DNA from: Wuchereria bancrofti
Lineage: Eukaryota; Nematoda; Chromadorea; Rhabditida; Onchocercidae
Direction: 5' to 3'
Assembly: GCA_005281725.1 (NCBI GenBank)
Contig: SSBO01000012.1
Coordinates: 21,972,426 to 22,036,425, forward strand
DNA: 64,000 nt
This document shows positions 41,701-53,900 of the stretch, in pieces. Positions within the stretch are counted from its first letter, which is position 1, and every line of letters begins with the position of its first letter. Below the pieces are notes generated by a model. It did no database searches and was not told where the DNA came from. It worked only from the letters and a program-made list of their open reading frames with translations. The position numbers and the translations under genes are program-made.

Positions 41701-44700
41701 ATGTCAAAATTTGATATTCTTTCTTGAAAATATTTGGTAAAAGTGAAAGTAATCTTTGAATTAAAATTTTTGAATGGATTAATTAATCAAAATTTTTATC
41801 CTTTTATCATATTTTAATTTGCCAAACTATTTTTAACTATAATATACAGAGATAACAAAAAGAAAAGAAACGAAGCGAATGAGAAAAGTAGTAATGCTGC
41901 AAAAGTATTTAACAAGTAATTAAGTAATGCTGTCCTTTTTTTTTTTTTCTTAGAATGAAAATTTTTTCATCGAAATTACGAATTAGAAATGGAACCAGTT
42001 TATTTGATTGTAATTGCGATGCAATATCTATCATCCATTAATTGATAATATAAAAATTAGCAAAAAAAAAAATGATGGAAAAAAGGAAAAAAAAATTTTA
42101 CATAAAAAAGAAGAAATTGCAATTATTAGCATTTCTAATTAGTATTATTTCCACCAATAAATTCATTTTCTTTCAAAATTCTTTTGGTCCAAACTTGTTT
42201 AATAAAAAATAAAAAAAGAAATGAAATGAAATGAAGATATACCGTAATGGTTTCACATTTTGAATGATACAGTAATATATGGCAAAATCAACACCATTCA
42301 ATGAAATCGAAATGAAAAAATTTACTTAATTATATATGAAATTTGAAATTTAGGTAATTAATGGATAATTACTAATTAATATTTTTAGGCATTGTGTGTA
42401 AATGTATTATATGTAAACATTATATTTATTATATTTTATTATATGCATTTTAAATTTCCATGCAAATATTATGTGTAACTGAAAGAATTTTAAAAAAATG
42501 CAATTTTTTGTAAAAGTTTTATCAATGATTTTTTTTGATTAGTGGAAAATTTTATCAATGATAAAATCATTTACTAATAATTATGCATTTTAATATAAAA
42601 AGATAAAAGAAATCAACTAAGGATAGAAGGTAAGAATGCTTTTTCTTTCCTTTACTTATCATTAATGATGTAAAAAATTATAACTGTAAAATTTTTATTT
42701 TCAGGAAAAGTAAGATTTTTGAGTAATTCTTAAAAATGATTGAAATTTTGATAACAATAGCAATATTTGATATGTAAAATCCTAACAAATTTTTTTGTTT
42801 TAAAAATTTTGTCACACAATTCAAAGATAAAATTTATAAGTTACATTGGAAAAGCTAACAATTTTTTCTTTTCTAATATTTAAAATATGAATTATCTTTT
42901 ATTGGTTTTAAACAAGAAATGAACCATTCAAATGAAATTTTATAAACTTTCTAAGTTAATAATAAATGGAACTTTTATGTGACATTCATTTCACTTATTT
43001 CGCAATTAATTTTTATTTAATAGTTATTACTAGTTACATGCTGTGAAATCAATAGTTATAAATGGTGAATTCTGAAAACAAACAATTAAAATTGATGATT
43101 CCATATTTCTTTCTTTCTTTTTTTCTCTTTTTTTATTTCAAAGTATCATTAAAAAAATTTATTTCTCAAGTACTTTACATTTACACCTACATTTATATGA
43201 ATTATTTAAATATGAAACAAAAGGGAAAATGAAAGAAAACACAGAAAATTGAGGTATTCTTTTCTCATATAATAATTATAGACAGGTACAGTCTCTCATA
43301 TTTATTTTAACATTAAATGAAATATAGAATTTGATTCAATGAATATATTTTTAAAATTGATTTTATCAATGATAGAGTAACAAATGAAAATATCATAATT
43401 ACAAAGTCGTAAATATCACATTTAATAACTGAAAGTAATAAATTAGAAATGATAGAAATTTACTTTAAAAAATCATTCTGAATTTATCAATGATTTTTCG
43501 ATAAGCTTAAAGTAAGATCACTATTTAGTTCATTCGTTTATATAATGACATTTGAAAATAGATAATAGATTAATTGATCAATTTTTACAAAATACATTAA
43601 TTGATCAATTTTGACAAACTGGTTTTGCTACAATGCGCACTTTTTTTTGCTAAATGTTAAAACGATAAATGCGCAATTATTCCATCCTCTATGACAAATT
43701 CTGACATTAGTAGAAGAATGTCACTTATATTTGACAAGGAATAATGCATAATTAAGTCTTATCGTCATATTATTCCACTTTTATTGTATTTCTTTTAAAA
43801 AAAAAAAAAAACTGATAACTTATCAAAAATGTAGAAAGGAAATGAAATGAATGAGTGCATGGTATAATAAAAATTTGTTAATATTAGTTAACTCAATTTC
43901 AGACTAATGCGCACATTTTTAAATTTTAATCAATAAGTCAATATTTTTTGATGATCAAAAAGAAAAAAGAATTATTGTTCTATGAATTCTAATTATACCA
44001 TTAATATGAATGCAATAAAAATATTTCCCAATAAAAAAAAATGGAATTTTATTTAATTTTAAAAAAGAAAAATGAAATTTTGCTTCTAAAATTTTATCTT
44101 ACAATTATAAATTTTATAATTAATCCTAAACATATAAAACAAAAGTAAAAAAGAAAACAAAAAACAAAAAGCAAAAAAGCAAAAAAAAAAAAAATGATGA
44201 AAAATTGATGTGTGTGGAATGAAAAGAAAAAGAATTATAATAAAAATAGATGAGACAAGGTCAAACAAAACTAACTTTTTTTTTTCTAATTTCATTTCAT
44301 CCACTTTCATCATTCTATCCAAAGCGATTTTATCGTATATTAACTGGAAAAAACGAAAAAATTTGACATCAAATAAAATAGAAATCCTTTTTTTTTTCTA
44401 CAATAATAATATGAAGAAAATAAATAAATAAAAAAAAAAAACGAAAAAGTGGGCAAAATATTTGGGCAATAAATTTTTTTGCATAATATTTCCTTCTTTC
44501 TTTTTTTTTTCTTTGAATAAGCAAATGTTTTTTTTTTTTTTTTTGTCAATAAAATGAGCTATTAGTTAACAAATTTGGCTTATTTTTTTCCCCATTACTA
44601 ATTTAAATATTTGCTTATTAAATATTATGAAATTGTAGAATTGAAATAATTTTAAATTTTAATAATGCACAAGAAGCTAATTACAGGTATATGCACATAA

Positions 44701-46257
44701 AACTGCTGATGAAATCAAATATTTTGAATTTTTCATCATATCATTTCACAAGAACCAATAAAAAATTGATGCAATTCAGGCAAAAGTATGAGAATATCAG
44801 ATTGAAATAAAATTAATTATTATTAAATTAATCAATTAAAAATTTTTAATATAATATTAATTAAGCAAACTATGCACAACATTATTAAAGAAAGAAAACA
44901 ATAAAATTTTAATAAAAATAAAGCAAATTTTGTACAAAAACTGATAAAATAGATAAATTGTATACGCATTGACTGGGATAAAAAAAATTTAGTAAATTGA
45001 ATTAAAACTTAAGAAAATTAATAGCAAATAAAAGTTACATTATTGATTATTATAAATTAACTAGGATATGAAGTGGAAGTATTATAGAATTAAATAAGCA
45101 TTTGAATAAATTAAATTCAACCAGTTTTATTCATTAAATGCATTTTTGGGAAATATATTCAATAAATATGCTATAATATGAAATTGTTGATTTACAAAGA
45201 TTTTGAAGTGCTCATTGATGCATGCATACCTTAATTTAATTTGATTTGACTTCAGTAAACTTTAAACTTTAAATGGTATTTAAATAGAGCGGAAGAGATT
45301 TCACTAAGTAATATTAATTCAATTCAATTCAATTCAATTCAAATTCATAAAATGCAAATTATGGCGTGCTTTTTGTATTTTTAACGTTATATTTTTTGAA
45401 AAATGTGATTTGTTTCAACCATTTATTTATTTATTATTTAAAAAAAAATTTATTTATTTATTTTCTTTTTGAATTAAAAGTATATTTTAAGAAATTATTG
45501 ATAAATGTGTATTCGTTTGATGCACAAATATGCACAAAATTTGATTTATTTTAACCAAAATGATATTGCATATGCTTTGCTTAAAAGTTAGAAAAAAAAG
45601 AATGAATATTTTTTGAAAAAAAATTAAAATAAAAATTAATTATTAATTTATTTCAATTATTCTAGTGCAGTTTACATTTGATATGGTTTTGCTATGAAAA
45701 TTTCATATTGATAATTTATTTCGTATTAATCATAGAACTTAATGAATACAATAAGTAATTAAATACCTTTTTTTTAATTTTCAATTTAAAAAAAAAATAA
45801 TTTATTCACAATAAGTTGCTTACTTGTTTCTTTTTTTAACTCAAATAATGTTGTGCAAATTTGAGTTAAAGTAGATAAAACATAATCGATCATTAATTAT
45901 TCAAGTAATTAAAGAAAAAAAAAGGATGACACAATAAATAATTTCTAGCAAAAAATCATTTTATTGACAAACAAAACAATAAATAAAGAGTATTGATTGA
46001 TCGCTATTGATGATCATTGATCAAGCAAGAAGTACTTGTTAATATATCATCAGAAGTGGAACAAGCTCATGATGAGCCACATAATGCCCGTGTGATATTA
46101 CTTTCCGAGAATTCTCGTTCCAGAAGGAAACGTTCTAAGCTAAAATTAATAATTCGAATTTATGAGAAATAATTAAATTTCAAAAAATTAACATTTTTTG
46201 ATTTTTAATGAAAATATTAAAAAGTTTTAATAGCTTCTTTTTCCTTTCTTCCTAATT

Positions 46258-46293
<36 letters not shown>

Positions 46294-46540
46294 AATCGAT
46301 AGTGAAATAATTATTACGAATAATTAAATTCTAAATACAAATTCTGTAAAAAAAATATTCAGAACTAATCAAAATAATTCTAATGATAGACTTCTGAGAG
46401 AGAAAAAAAAAACTAATTTCAAATTTTACAAAAAATCATCTGATGGAGTAGAATTGATGGAATGTTCCTCAGCGTTTAAATTTTTCCAAGAAATATTCAA
46501 AATGATGTTTTGAAGTTTCTCAATGATTCTTTATAATCAC
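26716..46540 (-). CDS. Type I membrane protein with Ig domain, 3' eight exons, 5' end not found
   Basis: I assembled this from short exons with matching phases: about 46540-46430, 46139-46102, 42324-42243, 40300-40258, 29254-29113, 28155-28033, 27668-27505 and 26883-26716 (stop). The first three build the second half of an immunoglobulin fold: Trp in NISWKNL, then 50 residues on, DFAIYYC, the hallmark D-x-A-x-Y-x-C motif. A charged juxtamembrane stretch follows, then one hydrophobic segment (LIAISAVIIMTAFGIGI), a basic stop-transfer RRRRK and a tail of about 110 residues rich in Ser and Thr. This suggests a surface adhesion or receptor protein. I do not recognise the specific family. The signal peptide and the first Ig cysteine lie upstream, perhaps within 46.5-47.9 kb. 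The four 3' exons are the most secure; the join across the 11-kb intron is inferred from phase. Confidence 0.6.
27679..28087. other. Assembly gap with duplicated flanks
   Basis: Eleven N bases at 27877-27887 separate two copies of the same roughly 200-bp sequence (27679-27876 and 27888-28087), each starting in a T-run and ending in TTAATAT. The duplicate includes the 3' part of the transmembrane exon of the Ig gene (28033-28155), so a partial second copy of that exon lies at about 27832-27876. This looks like two overlapping contig ends left unmerged, not a biological repeat. Confidence 0.85.
35221..35578. repeat. 73-bp tandem array, about 4.9 copies
   Basis: Units start at 35221, 35294, 35367, 35440 and 35513, a constant 73-bp period. 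The unit begins TAATTTTTATAGTTG and includes a TTAATTAA-like core. The first four copies differ by one or two bases and the last copy has diverged at its end. Confidence 0.95.
36404..36428 (-). promoter_or_regulatory. Tandem CAG/GTAAC splice-like sites
   Basis: On the minus strand, TTTTTTAG CTCAG is followed by GTAACTTCAG and then GTAACTG: two CAG|GTAAC junctions ten bases apart behind a T-run. Each joins a 3' splice site directly to a 5' splice site, with cuts after 36416 and 36406. It lies in the 11-kb intron. Confidence 0.4.
38003..38035 (-). promoter_or_regulatory. Recursive-splice-like site
   Basis: On the minus strand, TTCTTTTTTTTACAAGCCAG runs directly into GTAAGTG, with the junction between 38013 and 38012. 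A long pyrimidine tract, an AG and a near-consensus donor with no exon between them is the form of a recursive (ratchet) splice site. It sits in the 11-kb intron. Confidence 0.45.
41405..41525. repeat. 29-bp tandem array, 4 copies
   Basis: Four units of CTTTGAAGCAAATTTTG plus AT-rich filler repeat with a 29-bp period (the GAAGC element starts at 41411, 41440, 41469 and 41498). The array lies in the intron between the Ig-motif exon and the next exon. Confidence 0.9.
45317..45346. repeat. (AATTC)n microsatellite
   Basis: Five successive AATTC units occur in AT-rich intronic DNA. Confidence 0.85.
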
Positions 46541-46549
46541 TCATGGATT

Positions 46550-47930
46550 AGGATTTAGAGGATAATTAATCATTAACAATTAGAGAAATTCGGGAAATTT
46601 TCAACATAATTAGAAAATGATTTATTATTTCATTTAACATAAAATCGTTCTCTTCCAGTTTATAATCATTCTTGTTCTCATTAACAAATACATTTTTCTT
46701 GTTATCATCTGAATGCAAAATTCAATTCATATTATCTATAACTGATTTATTGCTTATTTAAATTAGCACCTTGAATTTTCCTGGATTAAATTAATATAAT
46801 TATCATTTAAACAGTTACCAGAATTTTTAATGGATAATTTCATTAAAATCTTCTAAAACTATATCCTTCAATATTTCCAGAAATGATAATATTGAACCGA
46901 ATACTTGGTACTTTTTTAAAGATAGCGTTGAAGTAGTAACCAAGTAGCTCGTAGCATTTATCATTATCACATTATCAGTTTCGTACATTTCCAATTTTTG
47001 CACTTTGAAATATTTATTATCCATGTTATCAAATATTTTGTTTACTGCGCAATTGTCGTCGTAGAGTGAAAAGCACATTTTCATTCTCATCTTCATTACA
47101 TCCTTTATGTTTATCATTTATCATAATCATTAGTGAGTGTTAATTTATGGTAATTTGTACGGATTGTTTATCATTCAATTTCAATCATTGTCACATAATC
47201 AGCAAATGTGACATTTTTGATGAAATTTTTGCTACTCCATTCATTTTATTCAGGAGAATTAATCTTCTCTGTGATAAATTACAAATTTGAAATTATCCTT
47301 GCTAGCTTCATTATCCATCGTTTCTCATCTTTGCATACCAATAATAAAACTTCAATTGATGAATCTGTTAGATAATGAAGTGAATATATCACGTGTAACT
47401 ATGCTTATACGTGTAACTACGCTTGTACGTGTAACTACGCTTATACCATCATTAGGTAAGAATGATGTAAATTCACTTCAATTTCGTAAGAATGATGTAA
47501 GTTCACTTCAATTTCGTATACTACTTAATGTCACATCGTTTTCAATTTTAATAGTAATTCTAGTAGATCTTCTCGTCCTTCTATTTGTTAACTTTTGCGC
47601 TTTTTCAGTAAATTACCGCTTCGATTAACAATTCAGCTTACAACTCAATCTCTTCAATTGCACATTGAAATATCAAAATATTAAGTTTCATTATTCATTT
47701 GTGTTATGATTGTTTCCCTAAGAAGTAAAAATGGCAGAATATTTCGTCGTTCATTTCGCATCAATTCATTTCATTTGTTTATTTCCTGTTTCTACTTTAA
47801 AATATCTGATAAAATCAGTAGTAGTAGTAGAAGTGGATTTGATGATTGCTTCATCTAAAATATGTTTTGTGCAACTGAATTTAAATTTGATTAAATTTGA
47901 CCAACTAAATTACAGCGATTTAGAGAGTTT
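46550..47930 (-). other. Coding-like island between mec-2 and the Ig gene
   Basis: The minus strand shows a run of protein-like open frames, each ending at a stop or a frame change: about 47117-46827 (96 codons), 46710-46570 (46 codons), 47520-47440 (a duplicated EIEVNLHHSY), 47920-47774 and 47760-47680. Parts may be the missing 5' exons of the Ig gene or untranslated mec-2 sequence, or the island may be a decayed gene. Short direct repeats at about 47377-47516 (18-bp and 30-bp units) also lie here. The plus strand is open in places too, so coding potential alone does not settle it. Confidence 0.3.
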
Positions 47931-47983
47931 GTAGATAATTCAATGAAATGTTAGTATTATTGATCTCATTTATTATATGCAAA

Positions 47984-50900
47984 TTAACCCAGTGTTATTT
48001 GGTTTAATCTCGCTCCAACTTTCATTGTTGCTGTTTGTAACGTTAAACTCGTTTTTAATCCCGATGATACTTCGAGAATTCTGAAATGCAATTTGCATTT
48101 TGAATTAATCCAAAGCTAAGATTAAATACTTTAAGAAAAAATGAAATGCTTAGTGAAGATAAGAGGATGAAAATAATTATGCATCTCTTTAATATAACTA
48201 AGCTTAATTTCTACATGTTTGGCTGAAGTAAAGCATTTGTAATCATTTCTCGATAAATATCTTAACTTCTTTTCAATCAAAAATATCTAAAATTTTACTA
48301 CCGGAATGCATAAATTTGCCTTATTGCAAAATAATTTAATTTTCAAAATTTAAATCAAAATATGAAAAGTAAAATGAATTAATTAAAAGGAATTTTACTA
48401 CAGCATATCAATACACCTACCTTTGACGATGATAATGTGATAAGTCATCGCTGGAATTTTTGCTCGGAGTTAAATTTTGTCGTACAATGCTGTTTGCATG
48501 ATTGATTTTGATATTGTGACTGTTTGAATTTCGAAATATTCCTTGTACCCATTCCGGATACTTGTGCATGTAACACGGACGTATACGGCAAAGTTATACC
48601 GGAGCTTCTGCTCTGAATCCTAATTCATACTATGAGGTTTAGATTGATCTTCCGGAAAAACCAGTAAGAATAGGAAAAATCATCTCTCTAGAAATCAAAC
48701 GGTAATTTCTCTCAAATTTGCTAAGAAATTATTAAAAAAAATTAATTATTAAGAAATTATGAAAAAAAATTAATTAAAAAATTCTGATAATTTTCAACTA
48801 AAACTATGAAATAATCCCAAAATTAAAAACATTTTCAACAAATGACAAATGTCAAATGTTAATTTAGATATGACAAGCGAAATAACAAAATGAAAAAAAT
48901 ATTTTCTTTAACTCTTAAAATAATTTAATATAATTAATGAATTAAATTATTATTATTAATAAGACACAAAATTTGCATTTAGTAAAAGCACAAAAAGCAA
49001 GAATGAATTTTTTTTTTTTTTTTGATGGTAAAACATAAATTGCGCTTTATAAGCAAAGAGGAAAATTATCCCTTGAAGCCATCTCCTGTAATACATAATT
49101 TAATTTGATCGAAAAATTAAATAAATTCTTCTTTTACAAATAAAGGGAGAAAGGAAGAAAGAAAAAAATATGCCAAAGAGTAAAAGAAAAAAAAAAAATT
49201 TCAATTGTATAATTTTAACGAATAGCATTATCAGTTCTTCAAATTCAACTTAAACATTTTTCTGCAACAAAAAATGATAAGCTAAATTAGTATCATAAAA
49301 TATAGAACAAAAAAAAAGAGAGAATGTATGGAGATAAATTTGAAAATGATAAAAATTTATTCCTAACTTACTTTTAGTGCACATGCAAATTAAAATCAAT
49401 CATAAATTGAAATAATTGAATACAATCATTCATATTTTGATAAAAGCTTTTCTACCAATAAAGAATATTTTGTGCAAAAGATAAACAAACAAACAAAAAA
49501 AAAAATAAATAAAATAGAAAAAAAAAAAAGAAATATTTAGTTTGCATTACAACTACAACATAACAATATTGGAAACATAGTAAAGTGGTGCTGATATAAA
49601 TGAAATTATTCCGTTTTGATAGCGATAATGTCAGCTTGAGTGCGTTTTAGTCACTCTGAAAATGAAATTTCAATCAAAACTTAAATTTTCCTCTATAGAA
49701 ATGTAGTAATAAATTTAATTAGATCAATTGCAGAGATCATATTTGATTTTTTATCTTTCAATGATATCTAACTTTTCAATTATTTGATAAAGTTTGCATT
49801 TGTTTGAATAAGTTAATTAATTTATTATTTAACCTATAATTAGTGTTGTCATCTATTTGTAAGTTATATGTATTTAATTCTATTATACTTTAAATGCATT
49901 AATTCAGATCTAATTTTATACTTTTGTCAATTTTTTTCTTAGCTTAGTAAGATTTCGTATTGATTAGATCACCAAACTAAATGATCTTTAAATGAAATAG
50001 TAGAAAAAAAAAAAAAAAAAATACAAACAAATCGAACATACACTGAAAAACATAACGTTCTCTAATCTCTTCTACAAAATTATTTTGTTCATATTTATCC
50101 GAAATTAATAAACTAAAAAATTTAATGTATTGTTTCGTTTTTTTTTTTTTTTTTTTTTGAAATACTGAAGTTAAATTAAAATTAAAACATAGTCTTACAC
50201 TTTAGGAGCAGCACGATGAAAAAATGATGACAACAAATCAATGGGAAGTGGAAAGATTATTGTCGAATTTTTCTCCGCGCTTAAAATAAAATTTTAATGA
50301 ATTGATATATTTTATATTAATTGAAGTAATTTATATATTATAGAATTTAATCATACAACTTTTTTTTTCACACCTAATATATTCATTTAGCTAATTATTC
50401 CAAATAGAATTCCAATTCTTTTTTTAAATATCAATTTTAGTCTTCAAAAAAAAAACCTATATCTATAACCTAAACTTTTCCTATTAGATGAAATTTGTTT
50501 AATCTTTAAAATTTCTTCCTCGTAATGCTCAATGTTTTTAAATGTCATGATCATCCCTTATATCTGTCTCTTTCTTGTTGTTTTTCTTTTTTTTTTGTTG
50601 GTTAAATCAAGAAATCTGATATTTACCAATATTTTGTTAAATAAGATCAAAGAATGGCTATTGATAATCAACTTACAAATTAATGAGATGAAAAGCAAAT
50701 GAGTTAATATGTTTAGTTGTTTGTTTTACTTGCTATTTATGTTTATATATTTTATATTAATCTATTCATCTATATTTATTATTTGTAATGGATGATATGT
50801 TTAAGATTAATCTATTTTTTTTTTTTTTGCATTTACTCGAGAAATTTCAAAGTAATATAAAGTTAAAGCTTAACCTTATTGAATTTAAAGTTTGCAAATA

Positions 50901-53900
50901 TCGTAATTGTAGCGCAGATGGTGATTCAGCAATTACTTCGGCGGCTTCTTTAAGAGCACGTGATGCTTTCTGTTCACCTTCCGCAACAATTACCTAAAAT
51001 TTTGAGGGAAGAAAAAAAAATAAAATGTGAACTGATACTTTTTTTCTTTTTCAAATCTCTGTAAAAACTAATAGGAAAATAATTTGGACACAATAAATGC
51101 GTAAAAAATTACTAACGTGTAGTAAATATTTACATATTTTTGCAAATCAATTTAGAACTTATATTAATTATTTAATCATTAAAACAAAAATGGTAACTAA
51201 TTTTAGAAGGTCATTAAAAGTAATTTATTATGTTTATTTAACTATAGTTACAGTTAAATTGTTTAATGTTAATTAATGAACTTTTCAGGAAAAATTATAA
51301 GTTCAAAAAATAATTTAAAAAAAAAGTAACCTTAGCTCGAGCTTCACGTGCAGCTTCAGCTTCTGCAGCCATAGCACGTTGAAGTTGAATTGGAAGTCGA
51401 ACATCTTTTACTTCCACTCGTTCTACTTTCACTCCCCATGGTTCTGTAGCTTCATCAAGTGTTATCTGAAAATTTATTTTTATTTAATATTATTTTAATT
51501 ACCTAAAAATTTACTCCGATCTCATATGATTTTAATTACCTGACATTTCATACGATTTGGATTACCTGAAAATTTATTTTCAAATTATATTATTTAAGTT
51601 ACTTAAAAATTTACTCTCATCTCATATGATTTAAATTACCTGAAAATTTACTTTCATCTCATATGATTTGAATTACCTAAAAATTTATTCTCATCTGATA
51701 TTATTTTAATTACTTAAAAATTTACTTTCAACTCATATTATTTTAATTACCTAAAAATTTACTTCCATATTATATTACATATTGTGTGATTCATTTACAT
51801 TAATTGCATATGTTGCAATATTGTAATAAGTAATTATTTGAATTGTAACAAGTAAACATAATAAATATTATTTGAGAGAATGTTAGAATTGATTTAGTTT
51901 AAGGAATTAACAAATTTTGCTTTTTGAAATAAAAATTTTGAAATTTTTGCTGCTAAACATTGAATTTATTACTTTATTAAATGAAATTATTTTTAAAAAA
52001 TGAAGCTAAACATACTTGCATTTGCAATGAAATAGCTTCTCGATCAGAAAGCATTTCAGTTAAAGTTTTTGTTCCAAGAATATTCCTTAATGTTGTTTGT
52101 GCAAGTAGCTTTGTTGATCTAAATTTTATAAAAATTTTTTATCAATTGATTTCTTTATCAATTATCTCAATATTCGTGATTATTTTTCATAAATGTATAA
52201 AATATGTTCACTTTTGTAACTTAAGATACTGAAAAAAAAATTAAGACAGAAAAAGAAGGACTGAAATTCAATTTTTTTGATTATCATTTGGTTATCTAAT
52301 AAAAATAAAAAACTTTAATTCTAAACTTATTTCTTATTAGCTAAATAATTTTATTTGTTCATTTGCAATTTGTATTTTAAAAGAAAATTTAAAACAAAAT
52401 ATTTTACTATAAAAAAAAAAAACCTCGCAGCATCTTCAACATTAGTAACTGATACAGTAGCATTTGATATTCGAAAATAAACAACTGCATCTACAGCTAC
52501 AGTTACCGAATCTTTAGAAAGAATCTGAAATCGACCAATTTTCTCAATTTTAAAATTTTTTTAAAAAAAAAATAGAAAAGTAGTTCAAGCATATATGTAA
52601 TATATAATGATAGGTTGTCAAAAAACTTCACTTAGCTTACAATAATATTGATTAGTATTTGATAAAAAAAAATGATAAAGTTTTGCTGAATGAAAAAGAT
52701 GAATAAAATTGTTTATAGAAATGATAAATTTAAACTACTACTAAGTAGATAAAAAGAAATTGCTGGAAAAAACAAGTATATATATTTTTCGTTTCATTTA
52801 GATATTTGTATATGAAACTTAACTTGGTGACAATTCAATGCAATATGACATAATTTAATAAATTGTTGTAATTATGATAAAATAAAGTAAAATATGAAAA
52901 TTAAAAAAAGTGAGTGATAATTTAATCAAAATGAGTGTCTAAATGTTACCTCTTGAGGAGGCACTTCGAATGAGATCACACGTAAATCAACTTTACGATA
53001 TGTATCTATGCATGGTACAACAAAAAATATACCTAAATATTAATTTTATAATAAATTAGTAAATTTTTATAATTTGATAATGTTTCAATAAATTATCACA
53101 TTGTAAACGTCGTTTAAAAAAACAAAAACAAAAAAAAAAAAAAAAAAAAATTAATTGAGCAATATACCAGGGCCTTTTGCGCCACCAGGCATTAAACGAC
53201 CTAATCGAAATACCACGACCCTTTCATATTCTTGCACAACCTAAAATAAATATTTTGACAATCAGAATGATAACAAATGATAAATGATAACGAACTTTCT
53301 TGCCTCATTGATCTTTCTTATCTTTTCATCAAAAAAAAATATATTGATTACCTTTATAACACTTTTCATGCTTGCAAAATTTGGTTTTTTCTTTTTTTGG
53401 AGAAATTTGTAGGATTAATTTGTGGCGAAGATTTTAGAATGTGTAAATTATTTAATTAACTTTTCTCGATAATATTGTTTGCTAGTAAATCGATATGAAA
53501 TGACATATTAAGATCAAACTTTTTGTGGCAAAATTTATTAAGTTACCAAGTCTCATTATTGTTTTCCTTTTTTTCTTTGTTTTCGTTTTTTGTTTTTGCT
53601 TCTTTGTTTTTTTTTTTTTTTTTGAAGCTTTAAAATAAGTGATAAGTTGTTTGCAAACCGAAATGCTCAGATATTCAAATGAATGAATTGATATTCAAAT
53701 ATTTTAATTCAAGAATGAATACTAATAATTGTAGGAAATAATGATATTAGTGAGATAATTAACTTATCGAAGTGAAGAAATAATTAACTTACTTTGACGC
53801 ACATACATACTGAAATTGGTAATGTGAAAAAGATCAATATATAAGATAGTATCGTTAGAATCCAACCACAAAAGCCTAATTCACTTTGTATATTAGCTGA

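Noticed and set aside
46016..46170. Plus-strand ORF ending in a furin-like RSRRKR motif
   Set aside because: No acceptor or start upstream on that strand; the opposite strand has a TTTTAG acceptor, a GTAATA donor and phases that fit the Ig gene.
47287..47628. 113-codon plus-strand ORF
   Set aside because: Hydrophobic composition typical of the complement of other open frames; part of it is short direct repeats, and flanking splice signals fit the minus strand better.
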